Assembly: GCA_031253835.1 (NCBI GenBank)
Contig: JAIRVP010000025.1
Location: forward strand, 1 to 64,000
From: Burkholderia sp.
GTDB taxonomy: Bacteria > Pseudomonadota > Gammaproteobacteria > Burkholderiales > Burkholderiaceae
Direction: 5' to 3'
Length of the DNA: 64,000 nt
A program made the position numbers and the translations under genes. Shown one piece after another: positions 33,365 to 44,769 of the stretch. The notes under the pieces are model-generated. The model did not search any database. It was given only the letters and a program-made list of their open reading frames with translations, and had not been told where the DNA came from. Every line of letters begins with the position of its first letter. Positions within the stretch are counted from its first letter, which is position 1.

Positions 33365-34984
33365 ATGCCTACACGCTTTCGCCGCGCCGCCGCCGCGATC
33401 GCTGCGTGCGCCGCCCTCGCGGGCATGCTGCCGCACGCCGCGTTCGCGCTGACGGCGGCCGATACCGCCGCGCTCGCCGGCGACGACTTCGACGCGAAGA
33501 CGTCCGCGATCGAGCGTCTCGCCGCCGACGCCGATCCACGCGCCGTCGCGGTGCTCAATGCACTGTCGAGCGGCGATGCGCTCGCGACCGGCGACGGCCG
33601 CCTGCTGATCCAGACCGGCGACACCGCGCACGACGCGCTCACGCAGGCCGCGACGCCGGCCGGCGACGCGCAGCCCGTGATGCTGAACAACCTGCTGCGC
33701 ACGAAGATCGCGGGCGCGCTGTCCGGGCTTGCACTCGCGTCGCCCGACGTCGCTGCACGACGCGACGCGATCGATGCGCTGCTGAAGTCGCCCGACCCGG
33801 CGCTCAAGCCGATGATCGACCGCGCCCGCGCGAAGGAAACCGATCCCGCGCTGAAGCGCCGCCTCGACGCACTGTGGGCGATCGCCGCGCTGCACGACGC
33901 CGATCCGGCGAAGCGCCTCGAAGCCGTGCAGGTGGTGGCCGCGCGCCGCGACCTCGACATGATCGAACAGCTGCGCCCGCTCGTCGCAAAGAACGCCGAC
34001 GGCAGCTACGCGGAGCCCGACGCGCGCGTGCGCGACGCCGCGCAGCAGGGGCTCGACGCATTGCATGCGCTGCAGCGCCGCGGCGAGATCGTCGGCACGC
34101 TGTTCGCCGGCCTGTCGCTCGGCAGCGTGCTGCTGCTCGCCGCGCTCGGCCTCGCGATCACGTACGGGCTGATCGGCGTGATCAACATGGCGCACGGCGA
34201 ATTCCTGATGATCGGTGCGTACGCAACCTATGTCGTGCAGACGCTGATCCAGCGCTACGCGCCCGGCTCGTTCGACTGGTATCCGCTCGTCGCCGTGCCC
34301 GTGTCGTTCGCGGCAGCCGCGCTGGTCGGCATCGTGCTCGAACGGCTCGTGCTGCGGCACCTGTACGGCCGCCCGCTCGAAACGCTGCTGGCGACGTTCG
34401 GCGTGAGCCTGATCCTGATCCAGGCAACGCGCATGCTGTTCGGCGCGCAGAACGTGCAGGTCGTGAACCCGTCGTGGATGAGCGGCGGCGTGACGGTGAT
34501 GCAGAACCTGATCCTGCCGTACAACCGGCTCGCGATCCTCGCGTTCGCGCTCGCGGTGGTATTCGTCGCGTGGGCCGTGCTGACGAAGACGCGGCTCGGC
34601 CTGTTCGTGCGCGCCGTCACGCAGAACCGGCGGATGGCCGCATGCGTCGGCGTGAAGACCGCCCGCGTCGACGCGTATGCGTTCGCATTCGGCGCGGGCA
34701 TCGCGGGCCTCGGCGGCTGCGCGTTGTCGCAGATCGGCAACGTCGGCCCCGACCTCGGCCAGAACTACATCATCGATTCGTTCATGGCCGTCGTGCTCGG
34801 CGGTGTCGGGCAGATCGCCGGCACCGTGCTCGGCGGTTTCGGGCTCGGGCTCGCGAGCAAGGCGATCGAACCGTTCTGGGGCGCCGTGCTCGCGAAGATC
34901 GCGGTGCTCGTGATGATCGTGCTGTTCATCCAGAAACGCCCGCAGGGCATGTTCGCGCCGAAGGGCCGCAGCGCGGAGGCTTGA
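33365..34984 (+). CDS. urtB: Urea ABC transporter permease UrtB
   Basis: This 539-residue LivH-type permease has a signal peptide (to about residue 29) and a long Ala-rich helical periplasmic region of about 200 residues. The membrane domain starts near residue 240 (IVGTLFAGLSLGSVLLLAAL) with GVINMAHGEFLMIGAYA. The long N-terminal domain is a known feature of UrtB compared with amino-acid LivH. It forms the channel with UrtC and ends one base before the urtC start. The gap of 113 bases after urtA shows no terminator. Confidence 0.94.
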   Translation: MPTRFRRAAAAIAACAALAGMLPHAAFALTAADTAALAGDDFDAKTSAIERLAADADPRAVAVLNALSSGDALATGDGRLLIQTGDTAHDALTQAATPAGDAQPVMLNNLLRTKIAGALSGLALASPDVAARRDAIDALLKSPDPALKPMIDRARAKETDPALKRRLDALWAIAALHDADPAKRLEAVQVVAARRDLDMIEQLRPLVAKNADGSYAEPDARVRDAAQQGLDALHALQRRGEIVGTLFAGLSLGSVLLLAALGLAITYGLIGVINMAHGEFLMIGAYATYVVQTLIQRYAPGSFDWYPLVAVPVSFAAAALVGIVLERLVLRHLYGRPLETLLATFGVSLILIQATRMLFGAQNVQVVNPSWMSGGVTVMQNLILPYNRLAILAFALAVVFVAWAVLTKTRLGLFVRAVTQNRRMAACVGVKTARVDAYAFAFGAGIAGLGGCALSQIGNVGPDLGQNYIIDSFMAVVLGGVGQIAGTVLGGFGLGLASKAIEPFWGAVLAKIAVLVMIVLFIQKRPQGMFAPKGRSAEA

Positions 34985-34985
34985 C

Positions 34986-36173
34986 GTGACTTCCTTCACC
35001 GATTCGATATCGAACCCGGTCGCCGACGCACCGAAGCCTGCTGCCGCCGCGCGTGCGGCCGACGGCTTCGCGCTCGGCCTGCCGCCCCGCCCCGCGCTGC
35101 TGTCGCGCCGCGCATGGCTCGCGCTCGTCGCACTGTGCATCGCGATCGGCATCGGCGTGCCGTTCGCCGCGCTCGTCGCGCCCGAAGCGAGCGCGTTCCA
35201 CCTGTCCGCGTACGCGATGACGCTCGCCGGCAAGCTGATGTGCTATGCGATCGCCGCGCTCGCGCTCGATCTCGTGTGGGGCTACTGCGGCATCCTGAGC
35301 CTCGGCCACGGGCTGTTCTTCGCGCTCGGCGGCTATGCGATCGGCATGTACCTGATGCGCGAGATCGGCCGCGACGGCAAGTACGGCAGCGACCTGCCCG
35401 ACTTCATGGTGTTTCTCGACTGGCACCAGCTGCCGTGGTACTGGAGCGGCACGCAGCATCTCGCGTGGGCGCTCGCGCTCGTCGTGCTCGTGCCGGCCGT
35501 GCTCGCGTGGGTGTTCGGCTTCTTCACGTTCCGTTCCCGCGTGAAGGGCGTGTACCTGTCGATCATCACGCAGGCGCTGACGTTCGCCGCAATGCTGCTG
35601 TTCTATCGCAACGAGACGGGCTTCGGCGGCAACAACGGCTTCACCGACTTCAAGCGCATCGCGGGCTTCGCGATCACGTCGCCCGGCACGCGCACGGTGC
35701 TGTTGCTGCTGACGTTCGCGACGCTGGTGCTTGCGTTCATCGCCGCGCGCGCGATCGTCACGAGCAAGCTCGGGCGCGTCGTCACCGCGGTGCGCGACGG
35801 CGAGACGCGGCTGATGTTCCTCGGCTACAGCCCGCTCGCGTACAAGCTGTTCGTGTGGACCGTGTCGGCCGTGCTGTGCGGCATCGCCGGCGCGCTGTAC
35901 GTGCCGCAGGTCGGCATCATCAATCCCGGCGAGATGTCGCCCGGCAACTCGATCGAAATGGCGATCTGGGTCGCGGTGGGCGGACGCGGCACGCTGATCG
36001 GGCCGATCGTCGGCGCATTCGCGGTGAACGGCGCGAAGAGCCTGTTTACCGCGTACTTCGCCGAATACTGGCTGTTCTTCCTCGGCCTGATCTTCGTGCT
36101 CGTGCCGCTGCTGCTGCCGCGCGGGATCATGGGCCTCGTCGAAACCCTGATCGCGAAGGGGAAACGCGCATGA
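34986..36173 (+). CDS. urtC: Urea ABC transporter permease UrtC
   Basis: A 395-residue LivM-type permease with about nine to ten hydrophobic helices. The segment LDLVWGYCGILSLGHGLFFALGG (about 95-117) and the C-terminal PGEMSPGNSIEMAIWVAVGG are typical of UrtC. It starts with GTG at 34986, one base after the urtB stop, and its stop overlaps the urtD start by four bases. It pairs with UrtB in the inner membrane. Confidence 0.95.
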   Translation: MTSFTDSISNPVADAPKPAAAARAADGFALGLPPRPALLSRRAWLALVALCIAIGIGVPFAALVAPEASAFHLSAYAMTLAGKLMCYAIAALALDLVWGYCGILSLGHGLFFALGGYAIGMYLMREIGRDGKYGSDLPDFMVFLDWHQLPWYWSGTQHLAWALALVVLVPAVLAWVFGFFTFRSRVKGVYLSIITQALTFAAMLLFYRNETGFGGNNGFTDFKRIAGFAITSPGTRTVLLLLTFATLVLAFIAARAIVTSKLGRVVTAVRDGETRLMFLGYSPLAYKLFVWTVSAVLCGIAGALYVPQVGIINPGEMSPGNSIEMAIWVAVGGRGTLIGPIVGAFAVNGAKSLFTAYFAEYWLFFLGLIFVLVPLLLPRGIMGLVETLIAKGKRA

Positions 36174-37027
36174 ACGGAACGGCCCTGTACCAGTTCACGC
36201 CGCCGCCCGAAGACGAACTGCTCGCAGTCAGCGGCACCGCGTCGATGGGGCGCGTCGTGCCGCAAGGCATCGACACGTCGCACGGCACGATCCTCTACCT
36301 CGAGGATATCGAGGTGAGCTTCGACGGCTTTCGTGCGCTGAAGAAGCTGTCGCTCGCGATCGACGCGGGCGAGCTGCGCTGCGTGATCGGCCCGAACGGC
36401 GCGGGCAAGACGACGATGATGGACGTCGTCACCGGCAAGACGCGACCCGACGCCGGCAGCGTGTTTCTCGGCCAGACGCTCGACCTCGCGCGGATGAGCG
36501 AGCCCGAGATCGCGCGCGCGGGCATCGGCCGCAAGTTCCAGAAGCCGACCGTGTTCGAACAGCATCCGGTGTGGGAAAACCTCGAGCTCGCGATGCAGAC
36601 CGACAAGGGCTGGCTCGCGTCGCTGCGCGCGCGGCTCGACCGCCCGGCGCAGGCGAAGATCGAGGAGACGCTCGCGCTGATCGGCCTCGAAAGCCACGCG
36701 TACCGCGCGGCCGGCGAGCTGTCGCACGGGCAGAAGCAACGGCTCGAGATCGGCATGCTGCTGATGCAGCGCCCTGCGCTGCTGCTGCTCGACGAGCCGG
36801 CGGCCGGGATGACCGACCACGAGACGATGGAACTCGCCGAGCTGCTGAACACGCTGCGCGGCACCTGCTCGATGATGGTCGTCGAGCACGACATGGAATT
36901 CGTCGCGGCGCTCGCGGGCGACACGGGCCGCGTGACGGTGATGGCCGAAGGCGCGGTGCTCGCGCAGGGCACGCTCGACCAGGTCAAGCGCGACGACGCG
37001 GTGATCGAGTCTTATCTCGGACGATGA
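36170..37027 (+). CDS. urtD: Urea ABC transporter ATPase UrtD
   Basis: This 285-residue LivG-type ATPase has Walker A GPNGAGKTT (about 79-87), signature ELSHGQKQ, and Walker B LLLLDEPAAGM. A 40-residue N-terminal extension precedes the ABC domain. The DVVTGKTRPDAGSV and GIGRKFQKPTVFEQ segments are characteristic of UrtD. It powers urea import with UrtE. The start is coupled to urtC by an ATGA overlap. Confidence 0.95.
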   Translation: MNGTALYQFTPPPEDELLAVSGTASMGRVVPQGIDTSHGTILYLEDIEVSFDGFRALKKLSLAIDAGELRCVIGPNGAGKTTMMDVVTGKTRPDAGSVFLGQTLDLARMSEPEIARAGIGRKFQKPTVFEQHPVWENLELAMQTDKGWLASLRARLDRPAQAKIEETLALIGLESHAYRAAGELSHGQKQRLEIGMLLMQRPALLLLDEPAAGMTDHETMELAELLNTLRGTCSMMVVEHDMEFVAALAGDTGRVTVMAEGAVLAQGTLDQVKRDDAVIESYLGR

Positions 37028-37031
37028 TGCG

Positions 37032-38754
<1,723 letters not shown>

Positions 38755-38990
38755 GCGCGTTCGCGCCGCGCACCGTTTCGGCGCAACGCCGCGTCAGGCG
38801 CTGCACGTTCCCCATGCACGGCGCACCACGAACGCGCATCGCACCGCGTTTCATGCACATGGCACGCGCCTTGCTCCTTACATAAGCGATACACGGCGCA
38901 CGCAAAACAGCGCGGTGCTACGATGACCCGCGCGTTCGCCTGGTTGCATGCGCACCGATAAAAATTACGTTTTCCTGAACGTTTGCCTTC
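38755..38990. promoter_or_regulatory. Regulatory region upstream of ureA
   Basis: A 236-base gap between ureD and ureA. It contains the sigma-54 promoter at 38860-38875 and TGCAC motifs at 38797-38801, 38814-38818 and 38854-38858 that might be parts of NtrC sites. No open frame here has a recognisable product. Confidence 0.5.
38860..38875 (+). promoter_or_regulatory. Sigma-54 promoter of ureABCEFG
   Basis: TGGCAC-GCGCC-TTGCT is a full match to the sigma-54 -24/-12 consensus. It lies 115 bases upstream of ureA. Nitrogen-limited activation is expected, in parallel with the matching site ahead of urtA. Confidence 0.75.
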
Positions 38991-39293
38991 ATGAAACTGA
39001 CTCCCCGAGAGAAGGACAAGCTGCTGATCTTCACGGCGGCGCTGCTGGCCGAGCGCCGTCGCGCGCGCGGCCTGAAGCTCAACTATCCGGAGGCGGTCGC
39101 CTTCATCACCGCCGCGCTGATGGAAGCCGCGCGCGACGGCAAGACGGTCGCCGAAGTGATGCACTACGGCACGACGCTGCTCACGCGCGACGACGTGATG
39201 GACGGCGTGCCGGAGATGATTCCCGACATCCAGGTCGAAGCGACCTTCCCCGACGGCACGAAGCTCGTGACCGTCCATCACCCGATTCCGTGA
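38991..39293 (+). CDS. ureA: Urease gamma subunit UreA
   Basis: This 100-residue subunit begins [20 protein letters not shown], the standard UreA start. [26 protein letters not shown] and the C-terminal [18 protein letters not shown] are conserved. It is structural, holding the (alpha-beta-gamma)3 assembly together. It is eight bases upstream of ureB. Confidence 0.97.
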
Positions 39294-39301
39294 GGCCACG
39301 C

Positions 39302-39607
39302 ATGATCCCCGGCGAAATCCTCACCGATGACGGCGAACACGAACTGAACGCGGGCCGCGCGACACTGACGCTCGTCGTCGCGAACACCGGCGACCGCCCG
39401 GTGCAGGTCGGCTCGCACTACCACTTCTTCGAAGTCAACGACGCACTGTCGTTCGACCGCGCGGCCGCGCGCGGCTTCCGCCTCAACATCGCGGCCGGCA
39501 CGGCCGTGCGCTTCGAGCCGGGCCAGACGCGCACCGTCGAGCTCGTCGCACTCGCGGGCGAGCGCGCCGTCTACGGTTTTCAGGGCAAGGTGATGGGGCC
39601 GCTGTAA
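39302..39607 (+). CDS. ureB: Urease beta subunit UreB
   Basis: A 101-residue beta subunit starting [42 protein letters not shown] (about 38-60) and the C-terminal YGFQGKVMG are diagnostic. It is a structural part of the enzyme near the active-site flap. It lies between ureA and ureC in the usual order. Confidence 0.97.
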   Translation: MIPGEILTDDGEHELNAGRATLTLVVANTGDRPVQVGSHYHFFEVNDALSFDRAAARGFRLNIAAGTAVRFEPGQTRTVELVALAGERAVYGFQGKVMGPL

Positions 39608-39638
39608 GCCGCGCCCCGCTCTTCAGGAACAGCACGAC

Positions 39639-41345
39639 ATGACACTACGCTTGAGCCGCCGCGCGTACGCGGAAATGTTCGGGCCGACGACGGGCGACCG
39701 CGTCCGGCTCGCCGATACCGAACTGCTGATCGAGATCGAACGCGACTTCACGACCTACGGCGAGGAAGTGAAATTCGGCGGCGGGAAAGTGATCCGCGAC
39801 GGGATGGGCCAGTCGCAGCGCGTGGCGGCCGACGTGCCCGACACGGTCATCACGAACGCGGTGATCCTCGATCACTGGGGCATCGTGAAGGCCGACATCG
39901 CGCTCAAGCACGGCCGCATCGCCGCGATCGGCAAGGCCGGCAACCCCGACATCCAGCCGGGCGTGACGATCGCGATCGGCGCCGCGACCGAAGTGATCGC
40001 CGGCGAAGGATTGATCGTGACGGCCGGCGGCATCGACACGCACATCCATTTCATCAGCCCGCAGCAGATCGACGAGGCGCTCGCGTCGGGCGTCACGACG
40101 ATGCTCGGCGGCGGCACGGGGCCGGCCACCGGCACCAACGCGACGACCTGCACGCCGGGCCCGTGGCACATGGAGCGGATGCTGCAGGCCGCCGACGGCT
40201 GGCCGATCAACCTCGGCTTCCTCGGCAAGGGCAACGCAAGCCTGCCGGAACCGCTCGTCGAGCAGATCGCGGCCGGCGCGATCGGGCTGAAGCTGCACGA
40301 GGACTGGGGCACGACGCCCGCCGCGATCGACAACTGCCTGTCGGTCGCCGACGACACCGACACGCAGGTCGCGATCCACACCGATACGCTGAACGAAGGC
40401 GGTTTCGTCGAATCGACGGTCGCCGCGTTCAAGGGCCGCACGATCCACACGTACCACACCGAAGGCGCGGGCGGCGGCCATGCGCCCGACATCCTGAAGG
40501 TGTGCGGCGAGTCGAACGTGCTGCCGTCGTCGACCAACCCGACGCGCCCGTACACGATCAACACGCTCGACGAGCATCTCGACATGCTGATGGTGTGCCA
40601 CCACCTCGATCCGTCGATCGCCGAGGATCTCGCGTTCGCCGAATCGCGGATCCGCCGCGAGACGATCGCGGCCGAGGACATCCTGCACGATCTCGGCGCG
40701 CTGTCGATGCTGTCGTCCGATTCGCAGGCGATGGGCCGTGTCGGCGAAGTGATCATCCGCACGTGGCAGACCGCGCACAAGATGAAGGTGCAGCGCGGTG
40801 CGTTGCCGGAAGACGGCGCGCGCAACGACAACTTCCGCGCGAAGCGCTACGTCGCGAAGTACACGATCAACCCGGCGATCACGCACGGCATCGCGCACGA
40901 AGTCGGCTCGATCGAACCCGGCAAGTGGGCCGACCTCGTGCTGTGGGAACCGGCGTTCTTCGGGATCAAGCCGTCGATGATCCTGAAGGGCGGGATGATC
41001 GCGATGGCGCAGATGGGCGACCCGAATGCGTCGATCCCGACGCCGCAGCCGGTCCACTATCGCGAGATGTTCGCGACGCGCGGCGGTGCGCTCGCCCGCA
41101 CGTCGCTGACCTTCGTGTCGCAGATGGCGGCCGATGCGGGCATCGCGGAACGCTACGGCCTGGCAAAGCGGATCGTGCCCGTGCGCAACTGCCGCAACGT
41201 GACGAAGGCCGACATGATCCACAACGCGTGGCGCCCGTCGATCAGCGTCGACCCCGAAACCTACGACGTGATCGCCGACGGCCAGCTGCTCACCTGCGAG
41301 CCGGCGACGGTACTGCCGATGGCCCAGCGTTATTTCCTGTTCTGA
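39639..41345 (+). CDS. ureC: Urease alpha subunit UreC (catalytic)
   Basis: This 568-residue subunit hydrolyses urea to ammonia and carbamate. The dinickel ligands are H135 and H137 (THIHF), carbamylated K218 in [10 protein letters not shown]247, H273 and D361. The flap Cys-His pair is C320-H321 in MVCHHLDPS. All expected residues are present, so the enzyme should be active once metallated. It begins 31 bases after ureB. Confidence 0.98.
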   Translation: MTLRLSRRAYAEMFGPTTGDRVRLADTELLIEIERDFTTYGEEVKFGGGKVIRDGMGQSQRVAADVPDTVITNAVILDHWGIVKADIALKHGRIAAIGKAGNPDIQPGVTIAIGAATEVIAGEGLIVTAGGIDTHIHFISPQQIDEALASGVTTMLGGGTGPATGTNATTCTPGPWHMERMLQAADGWPINLGFLGKGNASLPEPLVEQIAAGAIGLKLHEDWGTTPAAIDNCLSVADDTDTQVAIHTDTLNEGGFVESTVAAFKGRTIHTYHTEGAGGGHAPDILKVCGESNVLPSSTNPTRPYTINTLDEHLDMLMVCHHLDPSIAEDLAFAESRIRRETIAAEDILHDLGALSMLSSDSQAMGRVGEVIIRTWQTAHKMKVQRGALPEDGARNDNFRAKRYVAKYTINPAITHGIAHEVGSIEPGKWADLVLWEPAFFGIKPSMILKGGMIAMAQMGDPNASIPTPQPVHYREMFATRGGALARTSLTFVSQMAADAGIAERYGLAKRIVPVRNCRNVTKADMIHNAWRPSISVDPETYDVIADGQLLTCEPATVLPMAQRYFLF

Positions 41346-41363
41346 TTTCCGGTTCCCCGTTTC

Positions 41364-41975
41364 ATGCGCACCCTCGACAAACGCATTGCCCCGAACGTGA
41401 AACTCGCCGCGTCGCTCGTCGCGCGTGCGCCGACGCTCACGCTCGCCTATGACGCCCGCTGCAAGAGCCGCCTCGCGGCGACGCTCGACACCGGCGAGGA
41501 CGTCGCGCTCCTGCTGCCGCGCGGCACCGTGCTGCGCGACGGCGACGTGCTCGTCGCCGACGACGGCGCGCTCGTGCGCATCGCCGCCGCGCCCGAGACC
41601 GTGCTGCTCGTGCGCGCGGCCGACCCGCTCACGCTGATGCGCGCCGCGTATCACCTCGGCAACCGTCACACGCCGGTCGAGATCGGCGACGGCTACCTGA
41701 AGCTCGAAGCCGATCCGGTGCTCGCCGACATGCTGCGCCGGCTCGGCACGCAGGTCGAGGAGACGCACGTGCCGTTCCAGCCGGAAGCCGGCGCGTACGG
41801 CGGCGGCCACAAGCACGGGCATGACGCGACGTTCGCCGAGGATTACGCGCTCGCGCAGCAGGTATTCGGCGAACACCACGGCCACTCGCATTCGCACGAT
41901 CACGATCACGATCACGATCACGATCACCAGCATGGTCCCGGATGCACGCACGGCCACGGCCATGACCACCACTGA
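41364..41975 (+). CDS. ureE: Urease accessory protein UreE, nickel metallochaperone
   Basis: A 203-residue nickel chaperone. The core has [13 protein letters not shown] with the conserved metal-binding H97. The C-terminal tail (residues 171-203) is almost entirely His, Asp and Gly, reading [20 protein letters not shown] and then [13 protein letters not shown]. This tail can store several nickel ions. Part of it is encoded by a CACGAT hexamer repeat, so its length could vary between strains. Its last 14 bases overlap the start of ureF. Confidence 0.95.
   Translation: MRTLDKRIAPNVKLAASLVARAPTLTLAYDARCKSRLAATLDTGEDVALLLPRGTVLRDGDVLVADDGALVRIAAAPETVLLVRAADPLTLMRAAYHLGNRHTPVEIGDGYLKLEADPVLADMLRRLGTQVEETHVPFQPEAGAYGGGHKHGHDATFAEDYALAQQVFGEHHGHSHSHDHDHDHDHDHQHGPGCTHGHGHDHH
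41895..41927 (+). repeat. In-frame CACGAT hexamer microsatellite within ureE
   Basis: CACGAT is repeated five times and followed by CAC, coding for His-Asp pairs in the metal-binding tail of UreE. Unit changes stay in frame and would lengthen or shorten the tail. Confidence 0.9.
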
Positions 41976-42642
41976 ACTCGTCGCGCTGCTGCACCTCGCG
42001 TCGCCGGCGCTGCCGATCGGCGCGTACAGCTATTCGCAGGGCCTCGAAGCCGCGCTCGACGCAAACCTCATCCGCGACGCCGATTCTGCGCGCGACTGGA
42101 TCGCCAGCGGCCTGACCGACGTGCTCGCGCACGGCGAGCTGCCGTTCCTCGCGCACCAGCTCGCACGCTGGCACGCGCACGACACGCAAGCGCTTGCCGC
42201 CGAGAACGCGTGGTTCATCGCGAGCCGCGAATCGGCCGAGTTGCGCCGCGAAACCGAACAGATGGGCTGGTCGCTCGCGCAGCTGTGCGCATCGCTCGAA
42301 TGGGGCGACACCGCGCGCCGCGCGACGCTCGTGTCGATCTCGCCGGTCGCGCTGCCGACCGCGTTCGCGTACGCGGCCGCCATGCACGACGCCCGCGCCG
42401 ACGCGACGCTCGCGGCGTACGCATTCGGCTGGGTCGAGAACCAGACGTCCGCCGCGCTGAAGGCCGTGCCGCTCGGCCAGCTCGCCGGGCAACGCATCAT
42501 CGTCGCGCTGCGCGGCGCGATCGACGCGGCCGTGCGCCGCGCACTCGCGACGCCGCCCGGCGCCATCAACACGTTCGCGCCGCAGCTCGGCATCCTGTCC
42601 GCGCGGCACGAGACCCAGTACTCGCGGCTGTTCCGCTCCTGA
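41962..42642 (+). CDS. ureF: Urease accessory protein UreF
   Basis: This 226-residue helical protein gates nickel delivery together with UreD and UreG. The opening [20 protein letters not shown] (about 9-28), EGALDANLI-like helix and the C-terminal [20 protein letters not shown] fit UreF. The ATG at 41962 lies inside the end of ureE (14-base overlap), indicating translational coupling. It is followed by ureG after 17 bases. Confidence 0.94.
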   Translation: MTTTELVALLHLASPALPIGAYSYSQGLEAALDANLIRDADSARDWIASGLTDVLAHGELPFLAHQLARWHAHDTQALAAENAWFIASRESAELRRETEQMGWSLAQLCASLEWGDTARRATLVSISPVALPTAFAYAAAMHDARADATLAAYAFGWVENQTSAALKAVPLGQLAGQRIIVALRGAIDAAVRRALATPPGAINTFAPQLGILSARHETQYSRLFRS

Positions 42643-42659
42643 ACCCGACGCTACCTGCC

Positions 42660-43307
42660 ATGAATGCACCTGCTCCCTCCTCCGCCCGCCGCACGAAGAA
42701 ACTGCCGCCGCTGCGCGTCGGCATCGGCGGCCCCGTCGGCTCCGGCAAGACCACGCTGCTCGAAATGCTGTGCAAGGCGATGCGCGACCGGTACGACCTC
42801 GTCGCGATCACGAACGACATCTATACGAAGGAAGACCAGCGGCTGCTGACGGTGGCCGGTGCGCTGCCCGAGGAGCGCATCATGGGCGTCGAGACGGGCG
42901 GCTGCCCGCACACGGCGATCCGCGAGGATGCATCGATCAACCTCGAAGCCGTCGACCGGATGCTGTCGCGCTTCCCCGATGCCGACATCGTGTTCATCGA
43001 ATCGGGTGGCGACAATCTCGCGGCAACCTTCAGCCCCGAGCTGTCGGACCTGACGATCTACGTGATCGACGTCGCGGGCGGCGAGAAGATCCCGCGCAAG
43101 GGCGGCCCCGGCATCACGAAGTCCGACCTGCTCGTGATCAACAAGACCGACCTCGCGCCGCTGGTCGGCGCGAACCTCGACGTGATGGCGTCCGACACGC
43201 GGAAAATGCGCGGCGAACGGCCTTACGTGATGACGAACCTGAAGGCGCTCGAAGGCGTCGCGGACGTGATCGCGTTCATCGAGAAGAAGGGATTGCTGAC
43301 GGTCTGA
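42660..43307 (+). CDS. ureG: Urease accessory GTPase UreG
   Basis: A 215-residue SIMIBI GTPase. P-loop [15 protein letters not shown] (about 20-34), metal-binding Cys-Pro-His in [13 protein letters not shown] (about 74-86), and [17 protein letters not shown] are all present. [13 protein letters not shown] is the guanine-specificity segment. GTP hydrolysis drives nickel transfer into UreC. It ends the urease operon and is followed by a strong hairpin. Confidence 0.97.
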   Translation: MNAPAPSSARRTKKLPPLRVGIGGPVGSGKTTLLEMLCKAMRDRYDLVAITNDIYTKEDQRLLTVAGALPEERIMGVETGGCPHTAIREDASINLEAVDRMLSRFPDADIVFIESGGDNLAATFSPELSDLTIYVIDVAGGEKIPRKGGPGITKSDLLVINKTDLAPLVGANLDVMASDTRKMRGERPYVMTNLKALEGVADVIAFIEKKGLLTV

Positions 43308-43309
43308 GC

Positions 43310-43341
43310 CGCGTTGCGGCGGCACACGAAGCCGCAACGCG
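43310..43341. terminator. Strong hairpin at the end of the urease operon
   Basis: CGCGTTGCGGC (43310-43320), a ten-base loop, and GCCGCAACGCG (43331-43341) form a perfect 11-bp stem between convergent ureG and waaA. There is no T tract, so termination may be weak or need another factor. Confidence 0.5.
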
Positions 43342-43370
43342 TTCGCGGACGGCCTTGCGCCGCCCTTCGT

Positions 43371-44732
43371 CTATTCGTCTTCGGAAGACGTATCCTGCGC
43401 GTCCTGCAGCATGCGCTCGCCGCGTTCGGCAGGCGGCAGCAGCGCCGCGAGCACGTCGACCGTGCGCGCGGTCGCGCCGCGGTGACGCGATGCGAAGGCC
43501 GCGCCGGCCGCCCCCATCGCGATGCGCCGCGCCTTGTCGGCGAACAGCGCGTCGAGCACGTGCGCGAGATCGAGCGGATCCGCGACCTGCATCGCGGCGC
43601 CGGCCGCAACCGCGTCGGCGGTCGCCTGCGTGAAGTTGAACACGTGCGGCCCGATCAGCACCGGCACGCCGACCGCGCACGCCTCGATCAGGTTCTGGCC
43701 GCCGAGCGGCAGCAGGCTGCCGCCGATGAATGCGATATCGGCAGCCGCATAGTACGCGCCGAGCTCGCCCATCGAATCGCCGAGCAGGACCGTCACGTCA
43801 CCCGGCAGCGGTTCTGCCGCCGGCCGGCCGGCCGCGAGCGCCGCCGCGTCGGCCGCCCAGACGGAACGCCGCACGCACTTGAGCCCGCTGCGCGCGACGA
43901 GCGCCTCGACCTCGGCAAAGCGCTGCGGATGGCGCGGTACGAGCACCAGCAGCGCGTCGGGCGTATGCATCTCCGCGAACGCCTGCAGCACCAGCGCTTC
44001 TTCATTCTCGCGCGTGCTGGCGGCCACCCACACGGGCCGCGTGCCGATCGCGTCGCGCCACGCATGGCCGCGCGCCGCGAGTTCCGGCGGCGTCGTCATG
44101 TCGAACTTCAGGTTGCCGAGCACGGTCACGTTGCGCGCACCGAGCGACGTGAGCCGCTCCGCATCGGCCGGGCTCTGCGCGAGCACGCGCGAGAAACCGC
44201 CGAACACGTCGCGCGTCGCCGCGCCGAACTTCGCCGCGCGCCGGAACGAACGCGCGGACATCCGCGCATTGGTCAGCACGAGCGGGACATCCGCACGGCG
44301 GCACTCGTCGATCAGCGTCGGCCACACCTCGGTCTCCATCACGAGGCCGAGCGTCGGCCGCCACGCGTGCAGGAAACGCCGCACCGCGCCCGGCATGTCG
44401 TACGGCAGGTAGCAGCGCAGCACGCGATCGCCGAAGAGCTGTTCGCCGGTCGCGCGGCCGCTCGGCGTCATGTGCGTGAGCAGGATGCGCGCATCGGGGC
44501 GCGCGTGCATCAGCGCGTCGATCAGCGGCTGCGCGGCGCGCGTCTCGCCGACCGATACCGCATGCACCCAGATCAGCGGCGTGCGGTCGTCGCGCGAGCG
44601 GCCGGCCACGTGGCCGAAGCGCTCGCCGATGTGTTCGCGATAGCCGCGCTCCTTGCGCGAGCGCACGTAGAGCCGGATGACCGCAGCCGGCGCGACGAGC
44701 CACCACAGCGCGCGATAGATCACCCTCAGCAT
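43371..44732 (-). CDS. waaA: Kdo transferase WaaA
   Basis: This 453-residue inner-membrane-bound glycosyltransferase adds Kdo to lipid A precursor. The first segment MLRVIYRALWWLVAPAAVIR is a membrane anchor. HAVSVGETRAAQPLIDAL carries the catalytic Glu of the family, and METEVWPTLIDECRR and FIGGSLLPLGGQNLIEAC are WaaA signatures. It is the third gene of a leftward LPS core unit (waaC, kdoO, waaA). A C-terminal acidic tail (SSEDE) is a small oddity. Confidence 0.95.
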   Translation of the reverse strand: MLRVIYRALWWLVAPAAVIRLYVRSRKERGYREHIGERFGHVAGRSRDDRTPLIWVHAVSVGETRAAQPLIDALMHARPDARILLTHMTPSGRATGEQLFGDRVLRCYLPYDMPGAVRRFLHAWRPTLGLVMETEVWPTLIDECRRADVPLVLTNARMSARSFRRAAKFGAATRDVFGGFSRVLAQSPADAERLTSLGARNVTVLGNLKFDMTTPPELAARGHAWRDAIGTRPVWVAASTRENEEALVLQAFAEMHTPDALLVLVPRHPQRFAEVEALVARSGLKCVRRSVWAADAAALAAGRPAAEPLPGDVTVLLGDSMGELGAYYAAADIAFIGGSLLPLGGQNLIEACAVGVPVLIGPHVFNFTQATADAVAAGAAMQVADPLDLAHVLDALFADKARRIAMGAAGAAFASRHRGATARTVDVLAALLPPAERGERMLQDAQDTSSEDE

Positions 44733-44769
44733 GCGGCGGCCCTCGTGTTGCGTCGAAGCAGGTGCGCGC

